DNA of 64,000 nt, taken from NCBI RefSeq assembly GCF_021412625.1, contig NZ_JAKCFI010000007.1:1-64000 (forward strand), read 5' to 3'. This stretch comes from Myxococcus stipitatus (GTDB lineage Bacteria; Myxococcota; Myxococcia; Myxococcales; Myxococcaceae). A model generated the notes under the pieces. The model had not been told where the DNA came from. It did no database searches and saw only the letters and a program-made list of their open reading frames with translations. Made by a program: the position numbers and the translations under genes. Of this stretch, positions 26,954 to 34,798 are shown one piece after another; the first letter of the stretch is position 1; the number at the start of each line of letters is the position of its first letter.

Positions 26954-27056
26954 GTCGGTCAACCTCTCTCTGCGCTTCGGTGCTCTACCCTGTCAGAGGG
27001 CGGAAGAGCGGCGCACTGTATGGAGCGCGCGCCGCGAGTGTCAACGCACGGACGCT

Positions 27057-28436
27057 TCAGCCCTTCCCCTGGAGGTGGGGCTTCTTTCGCGCCGCCCGCT
27101 TCGCCTGCCCGGGCCGTGCCCGGAACAGCAGACGGATGGGGACCCTCAGGTCGAACGTCTTGCGCAACTGGTTGGTGATGTACCGCTTGTACATGTCCGG
27201 CACGCCGTCCGGATGGTTGCACGTGAGGGCGAACGTCGGGGGCGCGGTGGACACCTGCGCGATGTAGTACAGCCGCAGGGGCTTGCCGCGGACGATGGGC
27301 GCCGGGTGGTTGTCCACCATGTGCTCCAGCAGGCGATTGAGCTGCGGGGTGGGCGCCCGGAAGCGGAACTGTTCGGCCAGCTCCACCGCCACGTCCACCA
27401 CCTTCTCCACCTTCGAGCCGGTCAGCGCGGAGGTGAAGAGGATGGGCGCGTAGCCCACGAACTTGAGCGCGTACTTGAGCGACTCGCGGTAGGCCTCCTG
27501 ACGGCGCTGATCCACGTCCACCAGGTCCCACTTGTTCACCACGATGACCAGGGCGCGTCCGCGCTCCTCGGCCAGGCCCGCCAGCTTCGCGTCCTGGTCC
27601 ACCGCCGGCTCCGTGGCGTCCATCAGCAGCACCGCCACGTCGCTACGCTCCATCACCTTGAGCGCGGCGACCACGGAGTACTTCTCCACCTGCTGGGCGA
27701 TGGTCTTCTTGCGCCGGATGCCCGCGGTGTCCGTGAGGATGAGCTTGCGGTCCTTGTACGTCAGCGGCGAGTCCACCGGATCCCGCGTGGTGCCCGGCAC
27801 GTCGCTGGCCACCACGCGCTTCTCCTGGAGGATGGCGTTGACCAGCGTGCTCTTGCCCACGTTGGGCCGGCCGATGATGGCCACGCGGATGATGCCGTCG
27901 TCCGGCGGCGCCTCGTCGTCCTCGCCGTCCTGCTTGGGCGGCAGCTTGGAGACGACCTCGTCGCACAGGCCGGGGACGCCCAGGCCATGCTCGGCGGACA
28001 GGGGCTGCACCTCGCCCAGGCCCAGCTTGTAGAAGTCCGCGGCCAGCGACTGCATGGTGCCAGACGTGTTGTCCAGCTTGTTGGCCGCGACGATGACGGG
28101 CTTGCCGCTCTTGCGCAGGTAGCTGGCCACGGCCGCGTCCGCGGGCGTGACGCCGTCGCGCCCGTCCGTGACGAAGACGATGACGTCGCACTCCTCCACG
28201 GCGAGCTGGGCCTGCTCGCGCACCTGGGCCAGCAGCGCGTCCTTCTCGCCGGGGACGAAGCCGCCGGTGTCGATGAAGGTGAACTTGCGCCCTCCCCACT
28301 CCGCGTCCGCGTAGTGGCGATCCCGCGTCACACCCGGCATGTCCTCGACGAGCGAGATGCGTCTGCCCGCGAGGCGGTTGAACAGCGTGCTCTTGCCCAC
28401 GTTGGGGCGTCCGACAATGGCGACCAGCGGCTTCAT
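27057..28436 (-). CDS. der: Ribosome-associated GTPase Der (EngA)
   Basis: 459 residues with the family's unique tandem GTPase domains: GRPNVGKST at 9-17 and 189-197, DTGG and DTAG switch II motifs, and NKLD and NKWD specificity motifs. An acidic linker (KQDGEDDEAPPDD) joins them. The KH-like C-terminal domain includes HNPAPI-type NHPAPIVRGKPLRLYYIAQV and ends in a Lys/Arg-rich tail. It acts in 50S subunit maturation. The start lies one base after the era stop (TGAGATG), so the two ribosome-assembly GTPases are coupled. Confidence 0.97.
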   Translation of the reverse strand: MKPLVAIVGRPNVGKSTLFNRLAGRRISLVEDMPGVTRDRHYADAEWGGRKFTFIDTGGFVPGEKDALLAQVREQAQLAVEECDVIVFVTDGRDGVTPADAAVASYLRKSGKPVIVAANKLDNTSGTMQSLAADFYKLGLGEVQPLSAEHGLGVPGLCDEVVSKLPPKQDGEDDEAPPDDGIIRVAIIGRPNVGKSTLVNAILQEKRVVASDVPGTTRDPVDSPLTYKDRKLILTDTAGIRRKKTIAQQVEKYSVVAALKVMERSDVAVLLMDATEPAVDQDAKLAGLAEERGRALVIVVNKWDLVDVDQRRQEAYRESLKYALKFVGYAPILFTSALTGSKVEKVVDVAVELAEQFRFRAPTPQLNRLLEHMVDNHPAPIVRGKPLRLYYIAQVSTAPPTFALTCNHPDGVPDMYKRYITNQLRKTFDLRVPIRLLFRARPGQAKRAARKKPHLQGKG

Positions 28437-28437
28437 C

Positions 28438-29382
28438 TCAGTCGTACCCCAGCTTCTTCAGGCCCTCGGGGCGCTCGCTCCAGCGCGGCTCCACCCGGAC
28501 CCGCAGGTCCAGGTACACGTGCGCGCCGAGCAACCGCTGCACGGACTTGCGTGCGTCCGTGCCAATGGTCTTCAGCATCTGCCCCTGCTTGCCGATGATG
28601 ATCGCCTTCTGGCTGTCGCGCTCCACGTAGATGGACGCGGCGATGCGGATGAGTCCACCCAGCTGCCCCGGCGGCGTTCCGGGACGGGGCTCGCGCTCCG
28701 ACTCGTCGAAGATGTCCACCAGCACCGCCGTGGAGTACGGAATCTCCTGGCGGCAGTGGCGCAGCACCTGCTCGCGGATGTACTCGGCCACCAGCGTGCG
28801 CTCCTGCTGGTCGGTGAGCATGTCCTCGTCGAAGACGCGCTCGCCCTCGGGCAGGTGGCCCAGCACGGCCCGGAACAGCACGTCCACGCCGTCCTTCTCC
28901 CGGGCGGAGATGGGCACCACCTCCGCGAACGGGAACTCCTGGCGGTACAGGTCGATGAGCGGCAGCAGCGCGGCCTTCGGAATCGAGTCGATCTTGTTGA
29001 TGACCAGGAAGGTGGGCTTGCCCACCTTCTGGAGCCGCTCGAGGATGGTGCGGTTGCCCGGGCTCACCTCGGGCTTCTCGCCCGCGGGCGGCTCGATGAG
29101 GAAGAGGACCAGGTCCACCTCCTCCGCGGCCTGGAGGGCCGTCTCCACCATGTACCGGTTGAGCTCCCCCTTGGCCTGGTGGATGCCGGGGGTGTCGATG
29201 AAGGCGATCTGCCCCTCGGGGCGGGTCACCACGCCGAGGATGCGGTTGCGCGTCGTCTGCGGCTTGGCGGAGACGATGGCGATCTTCTCGCCGGTGAGCG
29301 CGTTGAGCAGCGTGCTCTTGCCCACGTTGGGGCGCCCGATGAGGGCGGCGAAGCCGCTGCGGTGTTTCTGGGTAGAGGCCAT
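28438..29382 (-). CDS. era: GTPase Era
   Basis: 314 residues with the GTPase domain GRPNVGKST at 16-24, PQTTRNRI effector loop, DTPGIH and NKID. The C-terminal KH domain carries AIIIGKQGQMLKTIG. Era binds the 3' end of 16S rRNA during 30S maturation. Length and domain order are standard. The ATG at 29382 has no strong ribosome-binding site. It heads the era-der pair, 191 nt downstream of the exported cyclophilin gene. Confidence 0.97.
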   Translation of the reverse strand: MASTQKHRSGFAALIGRPNVGKSTLLNALTGEKIAIVSAKPQTTRNRILGVVTRPEGQIAFIDTPGIHQAKGELNRYMVETALQAAEEVDLVLFLIEPPAGEKPEVSPGNRTILERLQKVGKPTFLVINKIDSIPKAALLPLIDLYRQEFPFAEVVPISAREKDGVDVLFRAVLGHLPEGERVFDEDMLTDQQERTLVAEYIREQVLRHCRQEIPYSTAVLVDIFDESEREPRPGTPPGQLGGLIRIAASIYVERDSQKAIIIGKQGQMLKTIGTDARKSVQRLLGAHVYLDLRVRVEPRWSERPEGLKKLGYD

Positions 29383-29573
29383 TGCTTCGGAGGTGATCTG
29401 GGAGTCCCTGTCCTACCCTGGGAGCCCCTGAAGAAGTCGTCCTGCAAAAACGCCCTATAACAGGCCGCCGCCCCGCCGTCTTTCGGCCGGGTGGCGACAG
29501 CGGGCGGGCAACCTACGGCCGGGTCGTCGAGTGGGTCTCCCTGGCGTGCGATTCCTTTACGTGCCCCGTCGCC

Positions 29574-30290
29574 TCACGGCCGGGCGGACTCCTGGGTCGT
29601 CGGGGGCGCCTTGCGGACCGGCGCGGCCCCCGGCGCCACGGGCTTGTCGGAGGCGACCACGCCCTTGGGCGCCTTCTCGCTCAGCTCCACCCGGGTGAGC
29701 ACCACCGGCGTCTGGGGGCGGTCCCGGTTGTCGCGGGGCACCGAGCCAATGGCCTCCACCACCTCGTACCCCTTCACCACCTCGCCGAAGATGGTGTGCT
29801 TGCGGTCGAGGTGCGAGGGCGTGCTCGTCGTGATGAAGAACTGGCTGCCGTTGGTGTTCGGGCCCCGGTTGGCCATGGCCAGCAGGCCCACCTTGTCGAA
29901 GGCGCGGCCGTTGTTGACCTCGTCCTCGAAGCGATAGCCCGGATCGCCCATGCCGGTGCCGGTGGGGTCGCCCCCCTGGATCATGAAGCCCGGGATGACG
30001 CGGTGGAACACCGTGCCGTTGTAGAGCGGCGCGGTCGACATGGCGCCGGACCGGGGCTCGCGCCACGCCTTCTCGCCCGTCGCCAGCCCCACGAAGTTGG
30101 CCACCGTCTTCGGCGCCTCCTTCGAGAACAGCTTCACCACAATGTCGCCCTGACTCGTCTTGAGCGTCGCGTAGAGGGGCTTGCCGGCCTCCACCTTCTT
30201 CGTCCACTTGCCCGGAGCGGCGGCGGAGGCGGCCCCCGCGACGAGGCAGGCCACCAGCGCGAGGCTGATTCGGAGGGGGGAGGTGCGCAT
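29574..30290 (-). CDS. Exported cyclophilin-type PPIase
   Basis: 238 residues from the ATG at 30290 with a signal peptide (RISLALVACLVAGAASAAA). The cyclophilin domain has FHRVIPGFMIQGGDPTGTG, SQFFITTSTPSHLDRKHTIF and GEVVKGYEVVEAIG. The C-terminal extension (KPVAPGAAPVRKAP) is Pro/Ala-rich and disordered. It catalyses proline isomerisation in the periplasm. It is the second cyclophilin in the window; the other (22036-22539) lacks a signal. It sits between rnc and era, 44 nt after rnc, interrupting the classic rnc-era pair. Confidence 0.93.
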   Translation of the reverse strand: MRTSPLRISLALVACLVAGAASAAAPGKWTKKVEAGKPLYATLKTSQGDIVVKLFSKEAPKTVANFVGLATGEKAWREPRSGAMSTAPLYNGTVFHRVIPGFMIQGGDPTGTGMGDPGYRFEDEVNNGRAFDKVGLLAMANRGPNTNGSQFFITTSTPSHLDRKHTIFGEVVKGYEVVEAIGSVPRDNRDRPQTPVVLTRVELSEKAPKGVVASDKPVAPGAAPVRKAPPTTQESARP

Positions 30291-30334
30291 GGGCGCGGCA
30301 CCATATTCCCCACCTTCCACGCCTCCAAGGGGTT

Positions 30335-31156
30335 TCACGCCGGGGTGTCGTCCGCCGGGAGCTCCGAGGGGGTGGTTCCCGCGCTCTCGGGGGCCCCTTC
30401 CGACGGGGGCGCGGGGGCCTGCGTGGCCGCCGTCGCCTCCACCGCGGCCTCCTGCTTCAGCCGCTCGAGGGTGGCCTGGGCCGCGCACTGCTCCGCCTCC
30501 TTCTTGCTCCGTCCGGACGCCCGCGCGAACGACACGTCCCCGAGCGTCACCTCCACCTCGAACACCTTGGCGTGCTCCGGGCCCGCCTCGGAGATGACCC
30601 GGTAGCGCGGGGCCACCTTGCGCTTCTCGTGCGCCATCTCCTGCAGGAGCGTCTTGTAGTCCAGCCGCCCCTGGCCGGTGGAGACCTCGTCCAGCAGCTC
30701 CGCGAAGAGCCGGTCCGCCAGCGCCCCGGCGGCGTCCAGGCCGGCGCACAGGAACACCGCGCCGAACACGGCCTCCAGCGCGTCCGCCAGCACGGAGGGC
30801 TTGTCCTTGCCACCCGACAGCAGCTCGCCCCGGCCCAGCAGCAGCAGGTCCCCCAGGGGCAGGCCCCGGGCCACCCGGGCCAGGCCGTCCTCGTTGACCA
30901 CCCGGGCGCGCATCTTGGTGAGGTCGCCCTCGGGCACCCCAGGGAAGCGCTCCATCAGCCGGTGGCCGACGAGCAGGTTCACCACCGAGTCACCCAGGAA
31001 CTCCAGGCGCTGGTTGTCCTTGAGGTCCTTGTCCTTGTTCTCGTTGACGTACGTCTTGTGGGTGAGGGCCTCGAGCGCCACTTCCCTGCGCGAGAACACC
31101 AGCCCCAGACGGGCCTCCAGGGCCGTCACCCGCTCCGACAGACTCAGCTTCTCCAC
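30335..31156 (-). CDS. rnc: Ribonuclease III
   Basis: 273 residues from a GTG at 31156. The RNase III signature NQRLEFLGDSVV lies at 48-59, with metal ligands Glu52, Asp56, Asp125 and Glu128 (DALEAVFGAVFL). A double-stranded RNA-binding domain follows at about 165-230 (DYKTLLQEMAHEKR, GRSKKEAEQCAAQATLERL). A 40-residue Pro/Ala/Glu tail extends beyond the E. coli enzyme. It processes rRNA precursors and structured mRNAs. The gap to the upstream unknown gene is 9 nt. Confidence 0.97.
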   Translation of the reverse strand: MEKLSLSERVTALEARLGLVFSRREVALEALTHKTYVNENKDKDLKDNQRLEFLGDSVVNLLVGHRLMERFPGVPEGDLTKMRARVVNEDGLARVARGLPLGDLLLLGRGELLSGGKDKPSVLADALEAVFGAVFLCAGLDAAGALADRLFAELLDEVSTGQGRLDYKTLLQEMAHEKRKVAPRYRVISEAGPEHAKVFEVEVTLGDVSFARASGRSKKEAEQCAAQATLERLKQEAAVEATAATQAPAPPSEGAPESAGTTPSELPADDTPA

Positions 31157-31165
31157 GGACGTCTC

Positions 31166-32029
31166 TCACTCCTGTGGCGCATCCGGCCCCACCAGCCGCA
31201 CGGCCTCCGGCCGGACCTTCAGCAACGCGGCCACCATGCGGACGATTCCAGGGAAGTCGTCCAGCTCGAACCGGCCCGCCCACACCTTGCCCTGGGCCCC
31301 CGCCAGCAGGCCCCGGAAGGTGCGCCCGGCGATGCGGGCGGCGGCGAAACGGTACGGGCGGCCCTCCACCTGCAGCTGCGCCAACAGCTCCAGGCTGCTG
31401 CGAGGCGGCACCAGCGATTCGGCCCCGAACTTCTCCACGATCTCCGAGAAGCGCACCAGGCCCGCCGCCGGAGGCGAGGGCTGCGGGCGGGTCGCCGGCT
31501 CGCCGAGCAGCGCGGAGAGGTAGCCAGCGAGCGCCGCGCGCTCACGGAACTCCGACAGCTCCAGCGTGTGGCCGGCGGCCCCGGGCACCTCCGCGCCCTC
31601 GCGCTCCGCCTGGGCGATGCGGAAGTTGCCCAGCCGGTCCGCGGCCAGCGTCACCACCAGCGCGCCGTCCTCCACCCGCGTGGACAGCTCCAGCGTCTCC
31701 GCGTCCACCCGGGGCGCGAGCCCCAGCACCTGCAGCTCCGCCGAGCGGCGCTGGACGTGGAAGATGTGCTCGTTGAAGGCGTCCGACAGCAGCGCCTCGA
31801 TGTCCGCCACGTCGCTGAGCGCGCCGATGAGGATGGGCGCCAGCCCCACGACCGCGGCGGGGGAGATGGGGATGAGCCGATCGCCCATCACCTGGAAGGT
31901 CACCTCGGCGATGAACGCCTTGGTGACGGGATTCACGAGGGGGGACGACTCCAGGTCCAGCACCGCTTCGATGCCGGCCACGTCCTCCCGCACTTGCAGC
32001 CCGAGTCCCTCCAGCCGTGCGGTGTCCAT
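31166..32029 (-). CDS. Conserved-looking protein of unknown function
   Basis: 287 residues. The ATG at 32029 overlaps the acyl-CoA dehydrogenase stop as TGATG, which decides the start. No signal peptide or clear TM helix; mixed alpha/beta with several hydrophobic stretches (AAVVGLAPILIGALSDVADI). The C-terminal half has a conserved-looking patch (FRGLLAGAQGKVWAGRFELDDF cut by charged loops). I do not recognise a family. Tight coupling to an acyl-CoA dehydrogenase and rnc gives no specific clue. Confidence 0.75.
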   Translation of the reverse strand: MDTARLEGLGLQVREDVAGIEAVLDLESSPLVNPVTKAFIAEVTFQVMGDRLIPISPAAVVGLAPILIGALSDVADIEALLSDAFNEHIFHVQRRSAELQVLGLAPRVDAETLELSTRVEDGALVVTLAADRLGNFRIAQAEREGAEVPGAAGHTLELSEFRERAALAGYLSALLGEPATRPQPSPPAAGLVRFSEIVEKFGAESLVPPRSSLELLAQLQVEGRPYRFAAARIAGRTFRGLLAGAQGKVWAGRFELDDFPGIVRMVAALLKVRPEAVRLVGPDAPQE

Positions 32030-33174
32030 CAAGCCCCTTTGAAGGTCTCTCTCGCGATGATGGTGCGTTGGATCTCGCTCGTTCCCTCGCCAATCTCACA
32101 CAGTTTGGCGTCGCGCAGGTAGCGTTCGACCGGGAATTCGCGGGTGTAGCCATACCCTCCGTGGATCTGCACGGCCTTGGCGCAAGCGCGGGTGGCGACC
32201 TCCGACGCGAAGAGCTTCGCCATGGACGCCTCGCGCGAGTACGGCTGGCCCGCGTCGGCCAGGCGCGCCGCCCGGTGCACCAGCAGCCGCGCCGCGTCCG
32301 TCTCCGTGGCGATGTCCGCCATCATCCAGCGCAGGGCCTGGAACTCGGCGATGGGCTGGCCGAACGCGGTCCGCTCGCGCGAATACCGCGACGACTCCTC
32401 CAGCGCGCCCCGCGCCAGCCCCACCGCCAGCGCGCCGATGGTGATGCGGCCCTTGTCGAGGATCTTCATCGTGTCGATGAAGCCGTGGTCCAGCTCCCCC
32501 ACGCGGTTCGCGTCCGGGACCACGACGTTCTCCAGCACCAGCTCCGCCGTGTCCGACGAGCGCATGCCGAGCTTCCCGTGGATGGGGCGCTGGCTGAAGC
32601 CCGGCATCCCCTTCTCCAACAGGAAGGCGGTGATGCCCTTCTGGCGCTTCTGGGGCGAGGTCACCGCGAGGACGACGAAGACGTCACCCACGGTGCCCTG
32701 GGTGATGAACATCTTGGTGCCGTTGAGCACCCAGTTGTCCCCCTGGCGCACCGCCGTCGTCTTCATGCCGGACGCGTCCGAACCCGAGCCGGGCTCCGTC
32801 AGCCCCCAGGCCCCCAGGGCCTCGCCCGTGGCCAGGCGCGGCAGGTACTTCTCGCGCTGGGCCTCGCTGCCGAAGACGCGCAGGTGGCTGGTCCCCAGGC
32901 CGTTGTGGCTGGCCACGGTGAGCGCCAGCGAGCCGTCGTAGCGGGCGATCTCCTCCACCGCCACGGCCACCGCCAGCGAATCCATGGCCGCCCCGCCGTA
33001 CTGCTCACCCACGAGGATGCCCATCACCCCCAGCTGGCCCAGCTCCCGCACGACGTCGAGGGGGAACTTCTCCTCCCGATCCCACTGCGCCGCGAACGGC
33101 TTCACCTGTCGTTCGCAAAAGTCGCGGAGCGAGGATTGGAGGGCGCGATGACTCTCGGGGAGGTCGAAATCCAT
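32029..33174 (-). CDS. Acyl-CoA dehydrogenase
   Basis: 381 residues, standard ACAD length. FAD and substrate motifs GAWGLTEPGSGSDASGMKTT and ITQGTVGDVFVVLAVT are present. The catalytic base is Glu363 in IGEGTSEIQR, the same location as Glu376 of medium-chain ACAD. QIHGGYGYTREFPVERYLRD is near the C-terminus. It oxidises acyl-CoA to enoyl-CoA, passing electrons to ETF. Chain specificity cannot be read; the enoyl-CoA hydratase at 33918 and HMG-CoA lyase at 38498 suggest branched-chain or short-chain acyl-CoA catabolism. It is the first gene of the long minus-strand run. Confidence 0.94.
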   Translation of the reverse strand: MDFDLPESHRALQSSLRDFCERQVKPFAAQWDREEKFPLDVVRELGQLGVMGILVGEQYGGAAMDSLAVAVAVEEIARYDGSLALTVASHNGLGTSHLRVFGSEAQREKYLPRLATGEALGAWGLTEPGSGSDASGMKTTAVRQGDNWVLNGTKMFITQGTVGDVFVVLAVTSPQKRQKGITAFLLEKGMPGFSQRPIHGKLGMRSSDTAELVLENVVVPDANRVGELDHGFIDTMKILDKGRITIGALAVGLARGALEESSRYSRERTAFGQPIAEFQALRWMMADIATETDAARLLVHRAARLADAGQPYSREASMAKLFASEVATRACAKAVQIHGGYGYTREFPVERYLRDAKLCEIGEGTSEIQRTIIARETFKGA

Positions 33175-33467
33175 GGTCGGGCGGATCTATAGCAGAGGGT
33201 CCCGGAAGGAACGGGGAACCTTCGAGGTGAGGCGGCCCCCTTTCGTCAGCCAGGCCCGGGGCCACGGCCGGGCGACATACCAGAAAGGGATCCACCTGGC
33301 TGCCCTCTCGCCAGGCCAGCCGCCGGTCGGAGTCCGCCCGACGACGGGTCGGGTGTCCCGCCGGGTCCGGGGGATGGCGACACGGGCTCCCCTGCCTACC
33401 TTCAAGGCTCGAAGGTGACGCTCCCGTGCGTGGCGCGTCCCCGACCACACCTGCCCAGGAGGGATGC

Positions 33468-33827
33468 ATGTTCGCGACGAAGAAGGCGAAGTGGACGGCG
33501 AAGGGGTTGGCGAAGAGCGACCTGTACCGCAAGTGGGTGGCCCACAAGCTCCTCAACGAACTCCCCCGCGCCGCCCGGAACCGGTGGGACGACTTCGACG
33601 CGGATGATGCGCTGCGCTACGTCGGCCTGACGACCTACAAGCCGGGCCGCACCGGCCTGGGGGCCATGGGCGTGTTCCTGCTCGGGGCGGTGGCCGGTGG
33701 CGTGGCCGCCCTGCTGCTCGCGCCCACGACGGGCGACGAGCTGCGCACCACCGTGAAGGACAAGGCGTCGTCCTACATGAACAAGCAGAACCTGAACCTG
33801 GGCCAGGAGAAGAGCGCCAGCGCGTAG
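33468..33827 (+). CDS. YtxH-domain small membrane protein
   Basis: 119 residues from the ATG at 33468, just after AGGAGGGA. A basic N-terminus (ATKKAKWTAKGLAKSD) and a soluble region of about 60 residues precede one TM helix, MGVFLLGAVAGGVAALLLAP. TTGDELRTTVKDKASS follows: the GxxxGxxxxLLLAPxxGxE/DxR pattern typical of YtxH proteins. These are small stress-associated membrane proteins of unclear role. It is divergent from the acyl-CoA dehydrogenase over 293 nt. Confidence 0.85.
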   Translation: MFATKKAKWTAKGLAKSDLYRKWVAHKLLNELPRAARNRWDDFDADDALRYVGLTTYKPGRTGLGAMGVFLLGAVAGGVAALLLAPTTGDELRTTVKDKASSYMNKQNLNLGQEKSASA

Positions 33828-33835
33828 CGCCGCGC

Positions 33836-33855
33836 TCGCGGGGATGCCCCCGCGA
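33836..33855. terminator. Short GC hairpin between convergent genes
   Basis: TCGCGGGG and CCCCGCGA form an 8-bp perfect stem with a 4-nt loop, 9 nt after the YtxH stop. There is no T-run. It may act for both the YtxH gene and the convergent enoyl-CoA hydratase. Confidence 0.5.
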
Positions 33856-33917
33856 CGACTCGGAGGGCGGGGCCTGGGCGACCGGGCCGCCGCCCTTCGT
33901 GCGCCGGGGACGGTGGG

Positions 33918-34694
33918 CTAGCGCCCCTTGTAGACGGGCGGGCGCTTCTCCGCGAAGGCCCTCAGCCCCTCCAGCCGGTCCTCCGTCTTGAGGACCTCCT
34001 CGTACTTGCGCAGCTCCAGCGCGAGCGCGTCATCCAGCTCCAGGCCGGTCCCCTCGTCGATGGCGTGCTTGGCGGTGGCCACGGCGATGGGCGCGTTCTC
34101 CACCACGGCCTCCGCGAGGCCATGGGCGACCTCCAGCAGGTGGCCCTCGGGGGCGAGCCGGTTCACCAGGCCGATGCTGAAGGCCTCCGCGGCGTTGATG
34201 CGCCTCGCGGTGAGGATGAGGTCCTTGGCGCGCCCCGGGCCCACCAGCCGGGCGAGCCGCTGCGTGCCGCCTCCGCCCGGGATGATGCCGAGCTTCACCT
34301 CGGTAAGCCCCAGCTCGGCCGCCGGCGCCGCCACGCGCAGGTCGCAGGCGAGCGCCAGCTCGGTGCCTCCGCCGAAGGCCGAGCCGTTGATGGCGGCGAT
34401 GAAGACGCAGTCGCTCTGCTCGATGGCGCGCAACGTCTTGCGCAGGCCCTCCAGGAAGGCGCGCACCTCGGGCTCGGCCATGGTGGCGCGCTCCTTCAGG
34501 TCCGCGCCCGCGCAGAAGGCCTTGTCCCCGGCACCGGTGAGGACCACCGCGCGCACCTGACGGCTCGAGGAGACACGCGCCACCAGGGCCCCCAGCTCCT
34601 GGAGCATCGCGCGGCTGATGGCGTTGCGGCGGCCCTCGCCGTCGATGGTCCAGATTTCGATGGCTCCGCGCGCGTCGACCTTGAATTCCGGCAT
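33918..34694 (-). CDS. Enoyl-CoA hydratase (possible 3-methylglutaconyl-CoA hydratase)
   Basis: 258 residues, typical crotonase length. The oxyanion-hole motif is GAGDKAFCAGADLKE. Both catalytic glutamates are present, in FGGGTELALACD and in LTEVKLGIIPGGGGTQRL. The C-terminal KRPPVYKGR is usual for this family. It hydrates enoyl-CoA thioesters. Given the HMG-CoA lyase gene 4 kb away, a role in leucine degradation (LiuC-type) is plausible, but generic fatty-acid beta-oxidation cannot be excluded. AGGAG precedes the ATG. Divergent from the Tim44-like gene. Confidence 0.92.
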   Translation of the reverse strand: MPEFKVDARGAIEIWTIDGEGRRNAISRAMLQELGALVARVSSSRQVRAVVLTGAGDKAFCAGADLKERATMAEPEVRAFLEGLRKTLRAIEQSDCVFIAAINGSAFGGGTELALACDLRVAAPAAELGLTEVKLGIIPGGGGTQRLARLVGPGRAKDLILTARRINAAEAFSIGLVNRLAPEGHLLEVAHGLAEAVVENAPIAVATAKHAIDEGTGLELDDALALELRKYEEVLKTEDRLEGLRAFAEKRPPVYKGR

Positions 34695-34798
34695 GTGGAC
34701 TCTCTCCTGCTGGGCCCGTCCGGCGGGCCGCCCTGGGACGCGGCAGAGTGCGGCGGGAAGGCGAGTCTGGCAAGGCGGAAACGGTTACCATTCCCCCC

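Noticed and set aside
29383..29573. Promoter for era in the 191-nt gap
   Set aside because: A TATAGG sequence is present but no -35 at proper spacing.
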